DNA of 64,000 nt from Bradyrhizobium glycinis (GCF_016031655.1 NZ_JACCHQ010000001.1:827020-891019); one strand, 5' to 3'. Positions 43,778 through 53,117 are shown, counted from the stretch's first letter. Program-made: numbers and translations. Notes: generated from the sequence alone by a model not told the origin.

Positions 43778-45313
43778 CTAGTACAGGCGGACGATGAAGT
43801 CGGTGCCTTCGCCGGTCTCGCCCTGGTTGATGCCCTGGTCGGAGACGATGATCGAGCCGCCTGACGTCAGCATCTCGTTGATCTTCGCCAGGGTGTCGGC
43901 AGGGACCGAGATGCGATCGAGGGCTTCAGCCGGGCTATCCGGCGTCACCACCGGTTTTGCGGCGATGGGGATCAAAGCTGCGCCGCGTTGGCGACGCGCT
44001 ACGCGGCTGTCGTCCTCGCGCGCCGCGGAACGGGCGGACACGGGCAGCGACACCACCGACCAGCGCAGCGTGTTGGCATTGGCCTTGTCGAGTTCGGCAG
44101 TGAAGACATGCGTGCCTAGCGGCCGGTCGCTCGCCGCGATCGTGACGGGCACCTCGAACAGCGGCGCAAAATTCTGCCGCACATAGAGCTTGGAATCCTT
44201 GCGGCTGATGAAGACGGCAACCTGGCCGACCCGCTTGGGCACGTCCGGCTTTGCCGCCGGCGCAGGATCGGTGACGAGGCCCTCGTCCTTCCTTGCATCG
44301 GGTGCGGTGGCGAGCGCCGGCGCATCGGGTGCCTTCGCGGCTTCCGTTTTGACCGGCTCGATCTTGTCGGCGGGCTTGTTCTCGTTCGCCGGCTTGGCGG
44401 TGTCTTCGGCCGCAGGCTTGACTGCGTCGGCCGTCTTGACCTCGTCGGCCGTCGCCGCGGCCTCCTCGCGCGCCGCCGCATGGCCGGTGGTCACGTCCGA
44501 CAACACGGCATGGCCGACCGAGGTGCGCAGCTCGAGCACGCTGTCGGCGCTGGCCGTCTTGGTCTCGACCGGCTTGGCTTCGGCCGCGCCCGTGTCGGCC
44601 TTGTCAGCGACATTGGTCTGCGGCGCGAGGCTCGCGGCGGGCTGCGGCGGCACGCGCATGGAGGCGAGCATGGGATGGGAGAAGCTCTGCGGCGACACTT
44701 GGCCGGGTGCCACGATCACGCGTGCGCCCATCTTGGTCCAGTTCCACATCTTCGTCGCGAACGCCATGGGCATGCGGATGCAGCCATGCGAGGCCGGATA
44801 GCCCGGCAGCACGCCGGCATGCATCGCGACGCCGGACCAGGTGATCCGCTGCATGTACGGCATCGGCGCGCCGCTATAGATGTTGGAATGGTGGAATTTG
44901 TGCTTCTGGATGATGCTGAACACGCCCATCGGCGTCGAGTGGCCCTTCATGCCAGTCGACACCGGTGATTCGGCGAACACGCCGGTTTTGTCGTAGACCG
45001 TCACCTTCTGCCGCTCGATCGAGACGACGATGACAAGCGGCCCTTGCGGCTTGGTGCCCGCTTCCTTCTCGACGATGACGTCCTTCTTGCTCGCGGCGCC
45101 GCGCTTTTGCGGCTTCTGGCGCGGTATTTCGGGAAACCGATCCTGCCGGGCGTAGTAGGACCCGTCGGAATAGTCCGTCCAGTAATAAAATGCTGCGTTT
45201 GCCTCGCTGGTCGCGCCGATCGCACCCGCCGCCGTCAAAATGGCGACCTGCCACAGCCGTGCCGGCCTGGCAGAAGAACCCCACCCGTTCATGCTGTTCA
45301 TCTTCGAATCCAT
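43778..45313 (-). CDS. L,D-transpeptidase with tandem degenerate second domain
   Basis: A 511-residue exported peptidoglycan cross-linking enzyme. After a signal segment is a YkuD domain: VVVSIERQKVTVYDKTG, GHSTPMGVFSII and the catalytic SHGCIRMP (about residues 176-183). An Ala/Glu/Lys-rich linker of about 130 residues follows, then VAVFISRKDSKLYVRQNF and PLGTHVFTAEL, which repeat the first half of the YkuD fold but lack the catalytic HGC motif. The second copy is likely structural. ATG at 45313. Confidence 0.88.
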   Translation of the reverse strand: MDSKMNSMNGWGSSARPARLWQVAILTAAGAIGATSEANAAFYYWTDYSDGSYYARQDRFPEIPRQKPQKRGAASKKDVIVEKEAGTKPQGPLVIVVSIERQKVTVYDKTGVFAESPVSTGMKGHSTPMGVFSIIQKHKFHHSNIYSGAPMPYMQRITWSGVAMHAGVLPGYPASHGCIRMPMAFATKMWNWTKMGARVIVAPGQVSPQSFSHPMLASMRVPPQPAASLAPQTNVADKADTGAAEAKPVETKTASADSVLELRTSVGHAVLSDVTTGHAAAREEAAATADEVKTADAVKPAAEDTAKPANENKPADKIEPVKTEAAKAPDAPALATAPDARKDEGLVTDPAPAAKPDVPKRVGQVAVFISRKDSKLYVRQNFAPLFEVPVTIAASDRPLGTHVFTAELDKANANTLRWSVVSLPVSARSAAREDDSRVARRQRGAALIPIAAKPVVTPDSPAEALDRISVPADTLAKINEMLTSGGSIIVSDQGINQGETGEGTDFIVRLY

Positions 45314-45509
45314 AATCCAAATCAGACGTTAGTCTCGCAAAGGGGATACGCGTTCACCGGCAGCGCGGTTCTGCCATCAGCTACTTTTGTTCAGGGCGTA
45401 GCAAAAAAGCCTCACGGAGCGGTAAACGACGGCCGCGTCCGCTCCGTCGCCGCCTTCCTGACCGCCGCTTGCGTTCCTACATTGCGGGGACTTGTTACCG
45501 GAGAACTTC

Positions 45510-46058
45510 ATGTCATCTCGTTTCCCCGGTCTTTCCAGCATCCGTCTGAAAGGCCTCGCTTTAATCCTCTTGGCTCTAACCGCGCCTATGGCATCGGCAT
45601 CCGCGGCCGACGAGCCCGATCTGATCTTCCGCCGCTCCACCGTGTTCAAATGGATGAGCCCGAACGATAAGCTCGCGACCTATGGTCTCGACGATCCCGA
45701 GGTCGAGGGCGTCGCCTGTCATTTCACGGTGCCGGAGAAGGGCGGCTTCAAGGGCTGGCTCGGCCTTGCCGAGGAGGTCTCAGATATCTCGCTGGCCTGC
45801 CGCCAGGTCGGTCCGATCAAGTTCAAGCACAAGATGGAGCAGGGCGACGACATGTTCCGCCAGCGCCGGTCGCTGTTCTTCAAGAAGATGCAGATCGTGC
45901 GCGGCTGCGATGCCAAGCGCAACGTGCTGGTCTACATGGTCTATTCGGACAAGCTGATCGAAGGCTCGCCCAAGAACTCAACCTCGACCGTGCCGATCAT
46001 GCCGTGGGGAGCGGCAGACGCAAGCGTCCAGAAGTGCGGCGAGTTCTTCACGCAGTGA
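45510..46058 (+). CDS. creA: CreA family secreted protein
   Basis: A 182-residue exported protein of the CreA family (conserved, uncharacterised, once thought linked to the creBCD regulon). It has a signal peptide ending ASASAADE and the family pattern VEGVACHFTVPEKGGFKGWL, VSDISLACRQVGPI, FRQRRSLFFKKMQIVRGCD. ATG at 45510 has CCGGAG upstream; ATG at 45492 is an alternative. Divergent from the L,D-transpeptidase gene. Confidence 0.85.
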   Translation: MSSRFPGLSSIRLKGLALILLALTAPMASASAADEPDLIFRRSTVFKWMSPNDKLATYGLDDPEVEGVACHFTVPEKGGFKGWLGLAEEVSDISLACRQVGPIKFKHKMEQGDDMFRQRRSLFFKKMQIVRGCDAKRNVLVYMVYSDKLIEGSPKNSTSTVPIMPWGAADASVQKCGEFFTQ

Positions 46059-46541
46059 GGCGCTCCGCGTTCACTCCTGCGACGCGCTCGTGTTCACCAG
46101 GTGGCGATCGCGCGGCGTCGCAAGGCGCGATCCGGTCAGTCGCACGAACGTCTGCGGCGCCGCCTCGAGGCCGCGCCTCGATTGCAGCGCCATTGCGCCG
46201 GCGCTGCCCCGAATGACTGGTTGATCTCCGCGGTCCGTCGGTGGATTTTCATCGCGCGGCGTTGCGCGATTTCCCGCCATCATGGCCATCCCTCACGTGA
46301 ATGCGCCCGGTGATCCGGGCGTCTCGGTTTCGATGGCTTGGGTCGTTGTTGAACCAATTCCGGTTCGACAGGATCCAGCCTTCTTTTGCCGTCCTTTCAA
46401 CAGAAAAACGTAAAATGCATGTGAAGCGCGCGCGGCGGCCACATGACGACGCCAGCGCAGGGCGGATGTCCGGGCCGGCGCCGGAACTTGGCAGGCGACT
46501 TCGGCTGCCGCGAGACCTGTCTGAAATAACTGGCATTTTCC
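46059..46541. other. 483-nt gap without supported gene
   Basis: After creA and before the repeat array. Open frames here are short and have no ribosome site or conserved features. Confidence 0.45.
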
Positions 46542-46626
46542 GAGAATTGTTTCGTCGCCATGCTGGGACGAAACAATTCTCACGAAGACGAAACCATTTT
46601 CAGCTTTTCGCGCATCACGCGCGAAA
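46542..46626. promoter_or_regulatory. Array of inverted and direct 15-bp motifs
   Basis: GAGAATTGTTTCGTC (46542-46556) is a perfect 15-bp inverted copy of GACGAAACAATTCTC (46567-46581), with a 10-nt loop. A third motif GACGAAACCATTTTC follows at 46587-46601 (12 of 15 identical, same strand as the second, 20-nt period). A second hairpin TTTCGCG / CGCGAAA is at 46606-46626. The array lies 68 nt upstream of a small secreted protein gene, so operator function is likely. Confidence 0.5.
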
Positions 46627-46693
46627 CCGCCCATGGTTATCAGGCTCATAACGACGACGGCGCACCGCCGGCCACCGAATTGGGACTCAGATC

Positions 46694-46858
46694 ATGCGCG
46701 CGCTCAGCTTCATCCTTGCTTTCGGTTTCGTGCTTGCCGGCTCCTCATTGGCGGGCGCGCCTGACGGCAATCTCCCTGGTGTCGGCACCTTCCAGTACAG
46801 CGGCTCGCCCGTCGCGGTTCCGGCCGCTCAGCCGATCATGGTCGCCGCGCGCTTCTGA
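46694..46858 (+). CDS. 54-residue secreted microprotein
   Basis: Signal peptide (MRALSFILAFGFVLAGSSLAG) and a short mature part (PDGNLPGVGTFQYSGSPVAV) rich in Gly/Pro/Val with an aromatic end. No domain recognised. The signal peptide and the compositional fit support coding. It precedes another secreted protein gene at 46891 on the same strand and follows the repeat array. Confidence 0.7.
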   Translation: MRALSFILAFGFVLAGSSLAGAPDGNLPGVGTFQYSGSPVAVPAAQPIMVAARF

Positions 46859-46890
46859 CCGCACACAATAAAACAGCCGGCAAAGCCATC

Positions 46891-47253
46891 ATGTTGCTTC
46901 GTCTCTGCGCCGCAGCGTTCGTGTCCCTTCTGACGATCAGCTCCGTTCAGGCGCAGGTCCGCTCACCGTCCAGGCTACCCGATCCCCGTGGCGAATTCGT
47001 GCGCCAGTGTGCGCCGCGCATGCTCGGGCGCTGGGAGCATCCGGAGGAGGTCTGCGGCTGCCTGCACGATCACGCCGCCGCAGCCGTCGAGGATCGCGAT
47101 CTGCGCGAAGCGCTGCTGCGCGGCATCAGCGAGACCGGCGTGCCCACCATCGAAACCGATTGGGTGCCGGCCTCCAAGCACAGCGAGATCGGCCCGACCT
47201 TCACCAAGATCGCCAAACCGACCTTGCAGTGCATGTTCGATCCGACGAAATAG
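46891..47253 (+). CDS. Secreted Cys-containing protein of unknown function, 120 aa
   Basis: Signal peptide ending SSVQAQ, then a 98-residue domain with RQCAPRMLGRWEHPEEVCGC and a C-terminal QCMFDPTK, four or five cysteines suggesting disulfides. Not assignable. 32 nt after the 54-residue gene on the same strand. Start ATG at 46891. Confidence 0.75.
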   Translation: MLLRLCAAAFVSLLTISSVQAQVRSPSRLPDPRGEFVRQCAPRMLGRWEHPEEVCGCLHDHAAAAVEDRDLREALLRGISETGVPTIETDWVPASKHSEIGPTFTKIAKPTLQCMFDPTK

Positions 47254-47265
47254 CTTCCCAGATCC

Positions 47266-47511
47266 TCACTTCGTTTTCGGTCCGTGCCGCGGCACGCAGG
47301 AACTCGTGCGCGAGACTCCCTTGTCGGTCATCTTCGCACCGCGCACTTCCCTGACCTGGCCGGCGGGGCAGGTTCCGTCATCCACGAGCACGCGCTGGCC
47401 GAGCTTGAGATCGCCGATGTCCTGCTCGCGTCCGATGGTGGCGGCGCGTGCCGTCGAGGCAAGTGCGATGGAGATCAGCAGCGAGAGGCAGGTCGCATGG
47501 CGCAGGAGCAT
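47266..47511 (-). CDS. Secreted protein of unknown function, 81 aa
   Basis: Signal peptide (MLLRHATCLSLLISIALAS) then a short domain with DIGDLKLGQRVLVDDGTCPAGQ and a second Cys (SSCVPRH). The LKLGQRVLVDDGTCPAGQVRE pattern resembles small periplasmic proteins of Bradyrhizobium but no function is known. Convergent with the 46891 gene; followed on the minus strand after about 30 nt by nothing further before the MocR gene's stop. Confidence 0.72.
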   Translation of the reverse strand: MLLRHATCLSLLISIALASTARAATIGREQDIGDLKLGQRVLVDDGTCPAGQVREVRGAKMTDKGVSRTSSCVPRHGPKTK

Positions 47512-47540
47512 GATGTGAGGTCTCGGATCGATGCCGCAAT

Positions 47541-49046
47541 CTAGGGAGCGGCGGGCGATTCTGATAGTGAAGCTTCGTCACGCCCGGCGGGCCGGTTTCC
47601 CCCGGCGCCCAAGGCTGCGCGCGCTTCCCTTGCCAGACGTTCGGCAGAGGCCACGAGCTGTGGCATCGGATGCCCGGAAAATCCCAGTACGTAGCCGGGC
47701 AGGGGACGCCCGCGCGAATAAGTGTCCGCCAATAGCCAGCCTTCGGCGCCGGCCGCTTGCTTAGCATGCGCCGCCACCGCCGGATCGACGGCAGGATCGA
47801 ACCGGGCGACAAGATGCAGGCCTTGTGATGGCACCGGCACCGAAAGCGCGCCACCGGATGCGACTTCCAGCGTCTCGGCGAGCACGTCGCGGGCTTCGCG
47901 ATAGAGTTTCCGCACGCGCTTCAGGTTCGCGGCGAAGGCGCCGGAATTGAGCATGTCCGCCACCGCGCCCTCCATCAGCGTGCCGGGAAAGCGGTCGAGC
48001 GCCGCGCGCGCCGCCGTCACGTCCGCGATCAGACGTTCGGGCAGGGCGCAATACCCGATGCGCAGGCCCGGAAACAGCGTCTTGGCAAAGGTGCCGAGGT
48101 AGATCACGCGCTGGAGGCGATCGATGCCGGCGAGCGACATCAGCGGCGCGCCGTCATAGCGGAACTCGCTGTCGTAGTCGTCCTCGAGCACGAATGCGCC
48201 GGCCTGTTTCGCCCAGTCCAGAAGCTCGAGCCGTCGCGGCATCGACATCTGTACGCCAAGCGGAAACTGGTGCGACGGTGTGACGTAGGCCGCGCGCGCG
48301 GACGGCGCTGCGATGCGGCCTTTGGCGACGCGCATCCCGTGTTCGTCCACCGGGACAGGCACGGTGCGATAACCGCAATGGGCGATGGTCTTTTGCACGG
48401 CGGGATAGCCCGGGTCCTCGCACCAGACCTGGTCGCTGGATCTCAGGATCGCGCTCAGCACGATGCGCAGCGCGTGCAGAGTGCCCGAGGTCAGCATGAT
48501 CTGGTCGGGGTCGCAACGCAGGCCCCGCGCCGACAACAGATGGTCGGCGATCGCCACACGCAGCTCGCGGCTGCCCCGAGGGTCGCCATAATGCAGGTGC
48601 TCGGATCCGAATGCGCGCATGCGGCGGCCGACGAAAGCGCGAAAGCGCTGCACGGCGCGTTCGTCGATATGGGTGCAGCCAAGGGCAAACGCGCCTTGCC
48701 TTGGAGCTTCGAGAACGACTTTCGGCTTGTTCGGCTCGGCGGCGCGTTTGGGGATACGCGCCGCGACGAACGTCCCGGAGCCGACCGTTGCGTCGGCAAA
48801 GCCGTCGGCGATCAGGCGCTCATAGGCGGTGACGACCGCATTGCGGCGGAAGCCGGTCTGCCTGGCCAGCATCCGCGTCGGCGGCAGCGGCTCGCCCGGC
48901 CTGACCAGACCGGAGACGATCATCTCGCACAGCGCCTGATAGAGCCGGTGCGCGGCGGAAGCGCCGGCCGTGACGTGAGGGCCGGTGAGGTCGAGCGGAA
49001 GCTCGGGCTTGGCTCTGGAGGGCGAATTGGTCGGAATTTTTTGCAT
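47541..49046 (-). CDS. MocR-family PLP-dependent transcriptional regulator
   Basis: A 501-residue fusion of an N-terminal GntR winged helix (MLARQTGFRRNAVVTAYERL, about residues 58-77) and an aminotransferase class I-like domain that binds PLP (VLEDDYDSEFRYDG; IYLGTFAKTLFPGLRIGYC with the Lys of the Schiff base). Such proteins include PdxR, TauR and GabR. ATG at 49046; the frame is open upstream but those codons overlap the divergent gene. Divergent, 75 nt apart, from a PNPOx-like gene, which is probably its target. Confidence 0.88.
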   Translation of the reverse strand: MQKIPTNSPSRAKPELPLDLTGPHVTAGASAAHRLYQALCEMIVSGLVRPGEPLPPTRMLARQTGFRRNAVVTAYERLIADGFADATVGSGTFVAARIPKRAAEPNKPKVVLEAPRQGAFALGCTHIDERAVQRFRAFVGRRMRAFGSEHLHYGDPRGSRELRVAIADHLLSARGLRCDPDQIMLTSGTLHALRIVLSAILRSSDQVWCEDPGYPAVQKTIAHCGYRTVPVPVDEHGMRVAKGRIAAPSARAAYVTPSHQFPLGVQMSMPRRLELLDWAKQAGAFVLEDDYDSEFRYDGAPLMSLAGIDRLQRVIYLGTFAKTLFPGLRIGYCALPERLIADVTAARAALDRFPGTLMEGAVADMLNSGAFAANLKRVRKLYREARDVLAETLEVASGGALSVPVPSQGLHLVARFDPAVDPAVAAHAKQAAGAEGWLLADTYSRGRPLPGYVLGFSGHPMPQLVASAERLAREARAALGAGGNRPAGRDEASLSESPAAP

Positions 49047-49121
49047 GGAATTGGAACTATCGCAGACCAAATGCGCCGCTACAACTGCTTCCGGATTTCT
49101 TCCATCCGAGCAGGAGCGGCC

Positions 49122-49847
49122 GTGAGCCAGACCGAGACCTCGAATTCCTATCCGACATCGGCACGCAACCAGGTGAAGCGCCGGCACGACCGCGGCTTCT
49201 ATGATCACGACACGGTTCATCGCATCCTGGATTCCTCGATGCTGTGCCACGTCTCCTACGTGATCGACGGCCAGCCCTATTGCACGCCGACCTTCTTCTG
49301 GCGCGAGGGCACCAGGCTCTACTGGCACGGATCGAGCGCCAGCCGCATGCTGCGCAACCAGAGCAAGGGCGAGCGCGTCTGCCTGACCGTCGCCCATCTC
49401 GACAGCCTCGTGCTGGCGCGCTGCGGCTTCAACCATTCCGCCGACTACCGCGCCGTGATGGCGTTCGGCACGGCCTATCTCGTCACCGACCCTGATGAGA
49501 AGGAGCGGGCGGTGATCGCGATGGTCGATCGCTTCTTCCCGGATCGCACCGCCGGCCTGCGACAGAGCACGACGCAGGAAATCAAGGCGACGTCCTTCAT
49601 CGCAATGGAAATCGAGGAAGCCTCGGCCAAGATCCGCGCCAAGGGTGTCGCCGACGACGACGAGGACTACGCGTTGCCGATCTATGCGGAACGCATTCCG
49701 GTCCGCACCGTGCTCGGCGCCCCCGAACCTTGCCCGCGCCTGCTCCAGGGTGTGAGCCGGCCTGCGACGCTGAACGGCTATTCCGAAGGCCGGCTGCTCG
49801 AAGATGCATTGCGGGATGCATATTTTCTAGAGTACCCGAACGGCTGA
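49122..49847 (+). CDS. PNPOx-like flavin-nucleotide-binding protein
   Basis: A 241-residue protein of the pyridoxamine 5'-phosphate oxidase-like split-barrel family (NimA-like): HVSYVIDGQPYCTPTFFWRE, GSSASRMLRNQSKGERVCLT, and FNHSADYRAVMAFGTAYLV. GTG at 49122 follows CAGGAG; the long upstream frame (from 48270) is a shadow on the MocR gene. Next to a PLP-binding regulator, a role in B6 metabolism or detoxification is plausible (inference). Substrate unknown. Confidence 0.82.
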   Translation: MSQTETSNSYPTSARNQVKRRHDRGFYDHDTVHRILDSSMLCHVSYVIDGQPYCTPTFFWREGTRLYWHGSSASRMLRNQSKGERVCLTVAHLDSLVLARCGFNHSADYRAVMAFGTAYLVTDPDEKERAVIAMVDRFFPDRTAGLRQSTTQEIKATSFIAMEIEEASAKIRAKGVADDDEDYALPIYAERIPVRTVLGAPEPCPRLLQGVSRPATLNGYSEGRLLEDALRDAYFLEYPNG

Positions 49848-49901
49848 AATCGGCTAGTTTGCGCGCTCCATGGGACCATTGGAATGTCTGGAGTCGCCCG
49901 A

Positions 49902-51179
49902 ATGAATGCCGAAACGCAGCAGAGGATTCTTGACGCCGTCGACAGCGGCTTCGAGGCTCAGCTTGCAACCACCTGCGATTTCGTCGCGATCCCTTCGACC
50001 CGCGGGGCGGAGGGACCGTGCCAGGACATGATCGGCGATCTCCTGCGCGAACGCAGCTACGAGGTCGACGACTGGCACATCGATGTCGATGATTTGAAGG
50101 ATCTGCGCGGCTTCGGTCCGATCGAGCACGACTTTTCGAAGGCGCGATCCGTGGTGGGAACTTACCGTCCGCGAACCAATGGCGGCAAGTCGCTGATCCT
50201 GCAGGGACACTGCGATGTGGTGCCGGCCGGTCCGCTGGAATTGTGGGATACGCCGCCATACGCGGCGGTCATCAAGGACGGCAAGATGTTCGGCCGCGGT
50301 GCCTGCGACATGAAGTCCGGAACGATCGGTGCGCTCTATGCGCTGGACGCGATCAAGGCTGCGGGCTTCAGGCCGACGGCGCGGATCCATTTCCAATCGG
50401 TGATCGAGGAGGAGAGCACCGGTGTCGGCGCACTCTCGACGCTGCAACGCGGCTATCGCGCGGACGCCTGCTTCATTCCGGAGCCGACCGGCGGCAAGAT
50501 GGTGCGCTCCCAGGTCGGCGTGATCTGGTTCCGCCTCCGCGTGAAGGGGCACCCGACCCACGTTGCCTTCGCAGGCTCCGGCGCGAACGCGATCATGGCG
50601 GCGTATCATTTGATCGAGGCGCTGCAAAAGCTCGAGATCGAATGGAACGAGCGGGCCAAGACCGACCGTCACTTCAAGACGCTCGATCATCCCGTCAACT
50701 TCAACGCCGGCGTAATCAAGGGCGGCGACTGGGCCTCGAGCGTGCCGGCCTGGTGCGACGTCGACTGCCGGATTGCAGTGTTGCCGGGCTGGTCGATCGC
50801 CGATCACCAGAAGGAGATCATGGCTTGCGTCGCCGCCGCTTCGCGCAACCACCGCTTCCTCGCCAACAATCCGCCGCAGGTCGAGTGGTCCGGCTTCCTC
50901 TCGGAAGGCTATGAGCTGACCAATGCCGCGGAGCCCGAGGCGGCGTTCGGGAAGGCCTTCAACAGAGTCTATGGCGGCACGCCAGAGGATCTCGTCTTCA
51001 CGGCACTGACCGATACGCGCTTCTACGGCCTCAACCACGGCATCCCGAGTCTCTGTTTTGGTGCCAGCGGAGGCGAGATGCACGGCTTCAACGAGTTCGT
51101 CGACCTGGAGTCATTGAAGAAGGCGACCAAGACGATGGCGCTGTTCATCGCGGAATGGTGCGGCGTGGAGAAGGCGTAG
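49902..51179 (+). CDS. ArgE/DapE family deacylase
   Basis: A 425-residue M20 metallopeptidase-like enzyme, cytosolic, similar to acetylornithine deacetylase. Zinc-ligand motifs: ILQGHCDVVPAG, GRGACDMKSGTIG, QSVIEEESTGVG and the C-terminal GASGGEMHGFNEF. ATG at 49902 (CTGGAG upstream) is chosen; ATG at 49884 is the alternative. Followed on the same strand by the kyn operon after a repeat. Substrate (N-acyl amino acid type) is not decided. Confidence 0.9.
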   Translation: MNAETQQRILDAVDSGFEAQLATTCDFVAIPSTRGAEGPCQDMIGDLLRERSYEVDDWHIDVDDLKDLRGFGPIEHDFSKARSVVGTYRPRTNGGKSLILQGHCDVVPAGPLELWDTPPYAAVIKDGKMFGRGACDMKSGTIGALYALDAIKAAGFRPTARIHFQSVIEEESTGVGALSTLQRGYRADACFIPEPTGGKMVRSQVGVIWFRLRVKGHPTHVAFAGSGANAIMAAYHLIEALQKLEIEWNERAKTDRHFKTLDHPVNFNAGVIKGGDWASSVPAWCDVDCRIAVLPGWSIADHQKEIMACVAAASRNHRFLANNPPQVEWSGFLSEGYELTNAAEPEAAFGKAFNRVYGGTPEDLVFTALTDTRFYGLNHGIPSLCFGASGGEMHGFNEFVDLESLKKATKTMALFIAEWCGVEKA

Positions 51180-51185
51180 GCCTCT

Positions 51186-51292
51186 CCCCCGTCATTGCGA
51201 GATATCGGAGGGTGGGCAAAGGCGCTCTTGCGCCATGCCCACGTTATCCTCACTCGAATGAATTGGTAGGCACGCTCCGCTTTGCCCACCCT
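51186..51292. repeat. Composite intergenic repeat (copy 4 fragment plus second palindrome)
   Basis: Starts as the CGTCATTGCGAG repeat (51190-51201) but switches to a different 13-bp inverted repeat AGGGTGGGCAAAG (51209-51221) / CTTTGCCCACCCT (51280-51292). The right half of the first repeat type is missing. Lies between the deacylase and kyn operon. Confidence 0.7.
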
Positions 51293-51344
51293 ACGGCGTC
51301 TCGTTCGGAGCGGCCAGCGCCCAATCCACCGGCTTCCTAATTCC

Positions 51345-51356
51345 TTTAAGCTTAAA
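51345..51356. promoter_or_regulatory. 12-bp palindrome upstream of the kyn operon
   Basis: A perfect palindrome TTTAAGCTTAAA in an otherwise GC-rich region, 75 nt upstream of the first kyn gene. It could be an operator for a MarR- or Lrp-type regulator such as KynR, but no regulator is adjacent. Confidence 0.4.
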
Positions 51357-51430
51357 AGAAAGACTAGGATGCCGTCCCGACCGGTGGCAGACTGGCGTTC
51401 GGTTCGTCGGACGAGTCCTCGGGAGCAACG

Positions 51431-52243
51431 ATGCGCGATTGGGATGACGCTTACGCCAATTCGGCCCACATCCCGGGCTCGGACAAGATGCCGGCGCTGT
51501 GGGCGGAGCGGGCGGCGGCCTACCGCGCCGGGCTGAAGGAGTTTCGCCCCGACATCGCCTACGGCGGCGGCGAGCGCCAGAAGCTCGATCTGATCCTGCC
51601 TGACGGCGACAGCAAGGGTCTCGTCGTTTTCGTCCATGGCGGCTACTGGATGCGTTTCGACAAGTCGACCTGGACCGATCTCGCCGAAGGTGCGCGGCAT
51701 CATGGCTGGACGGTGGCGCTGCCGAGCTACACGCTGGCACCGGCAGCCCGCATCTCCGATATCACTGCGGAAATCACCGCCGCGATCGCCAAAGCGGCAT
51801 CGCTCGTCTCGGGACCGATCCGGCTCGCAGGCCATTCTGCCGGCGGCCATCTCGTCACGCGCATGCTGTGCAACGACAGCCGGCTCGAGTCCGCCGTTTA
51901 CACCCGCGTTGCCGGTACGCTCTCGATCAGCGGCCTGCACGACTTACGTCCGCTTCTGAAGACTGGGATGAACGAGACGCTGCGCATGACGATGGAGGAG
52001 GCGACGCTGGAAAGCGCCGCACTGCATCTGCCACGGGGGCATTCGCCCGTAACGGCCTGGGTCGGCGGCAGCGAGCGGCCCGAATTCATCCGCCAGTCCG
52101 ATCTGATGGCCAATATCTGGACCGGCTTCGACGTGCCGACGCACCTCGTCGTCGAGCCCGGCCTCAACCATTTCACAGTGATCGACGGGCTCAAGGATCC
52201 GTCGTCACAGATCACCGCGCGCCTGATCGGCCTCGATGAATGA
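51431..52243 (+). CDS. Alpha/beta-hydrolase, kynurenine formamidase-like
   Basis: A 270-residue alpha/beta-hydrolase with oxyanion motif VFVHGGYWM and nucleophile AGHSAGGHL (catalytic Ser), the C-terminal [11 protein letters not shown] supplying His. It matches the arylformamidase/AFMID type, which hydrolyses N-formyl-kynurenine. Its place directly upstream of kynA and kynU supports this role, replacing the unrelated metal-dependent KynB. ATG at 51431 follows GGGAG. Confidence 0.85.
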   Translation: MRDWDDAYANSAHIPGSDKMPALWAERAAAYRAGLKEFRPDIAYGGGERQKLDLILPDGDSKGLVVFVHGGYWMRFDKSTWTDLAEGARHHGWTVALPSYTLAPAARISDITAEITAAIAKAASLVSGPIRLAGHSAGGHLVTRMLCNDSRLESAVYTRVAGTLSISGLHDLRPLLKTGMNETLRMTMEEATLESAALHLPRGHSPVTAWVGGSERPEFIRQSDLMANIWTGFDVPTHLVVEPGLNHFTVIDGLKDPSSQITARLIGLDE

Positions 52244-52275
52244 GGCCAGGGAACGATCGATCGAGAGGGCCAGCC

Positions 52276-53115
52276 ATGACGTCCAGCGATTACGATCCCA
52301 CAAGCGAAGGTGCCGAGACCGATTTCGCCCGGCGCATGTCCTACGGTGATTATCTCGCGCTGGACGCGATCCTCGGTGCGCAACATCCGCTGTCGGAGGC
52401 GCATGACGAGATGCTGTTCATCATCCAGCATCAGACCACGGAACTGTGGATGCGGCTCGCCATCCACGAGCTCAGCGCCGCGCGCCGTGCGATCTCACGG
52501 GATGAGGTGCAGCCCGCGATGAAGATGCTGGCGCGGATGTCGCGCATCTTCGAGCAGCTCAACGGCGCCTGGGACGTGCTGCGCACCATGACGCCTAGCG
52601 AGTATACCCGCTTCCGCTCGCAGCTCGGACAATCCTCGGGCTTTCAGTCGCGGCAATATCGGCTGATCGAATTTCTGCTCGGCAACCGCAATCACGCCAT
52701 GCTGAAGCCGCACGCGCACGATGCAGAGACAATCAGGCTGCTCGAAGCCGAGCTCGCGACGCCAAGCCTCTATGACGAGGTGCTGCGGCTCGCCGACCGC
52801 AACGGGCTCAAGATGCCTGCGGCGGTGCTGGCGCGCGACGTTCGCGAGACCCACAGCTTCAACGAAGGCGTGCTGCAGGCCTGGCGTATCGTCTACGAGG
52901 CGCCGGAGACGCACTGGATGCTCTACGAACTCGCCGAGAAGCTGGTCGATTTCGAGGACTATTTTCGGCGCTGGCGCTTCAACCATGTCACCACGGTCGA
53001 GCGCGTCATCGGCTTCAAGCGTGGTACGGGCGGCACTGGCGGCGTCAGTTATCTGAAGCGCATGCTCGAGGTCGAACTGTTTCCCGAGCTCTGGCGCGTG
53101 CGTACGATTTTGTAG
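52276..53115 (+). CDS. kynA: Tryptophan 2,3-dioxygenase
   Basis: A 279-residue heme dioxygenase that opens the indole ring of tryptophan to N-formyl-kynurenine. Diagnostic segments: [47 protein letters not shown] and [17 protein letters not shown], including the proximal His region. ATG at 52276 (MTSSDYDP) with GAGAGG upstream; an in-frame ATG at 52240 is rejected. 32 nt after the formamidase and 2 nt before kynU. Confidence 0.96.
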   Translation: MTSSDYDPTSEGAETDFARRMSYGDYLALDAILGAQHPLSEAHDEMLFIIQHQTTELWMRLAIHELSAARRAISRDEVQPAMKMLARMSRIFEQLNGAWDVLRTMTPSEYTRFRSQLGQSSGFQSRQYRLIEFLLGNRNHAMLKPHAHDAETIRLLEAELATPSLYDEVLRLADRNGLKMPAAVLARDVRETHSFNEGVLQAWRIVYEAPETHWMLYELAEKLVDFEDYFRRWRFNHVTTVERVIGFKRGTGGTGGVSYLKRMLEVELFPELWRVRTIL

Positions 53116-53117
53116 GG

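Noticed and set aside
46301..46651. Plus-strand 116-codon frame over the repeat array
   Set aside because: It runs through the 15-bp palindromes, is Arg/His-rich without any domain, and has no ribosome site.
48270..49121. Extended N terminus of the PNPOx-like gene
   Set aside because: Overlaps the whole MocR coding region in antisense; GTG 49122 with CAGGAG gives a family-length protein.
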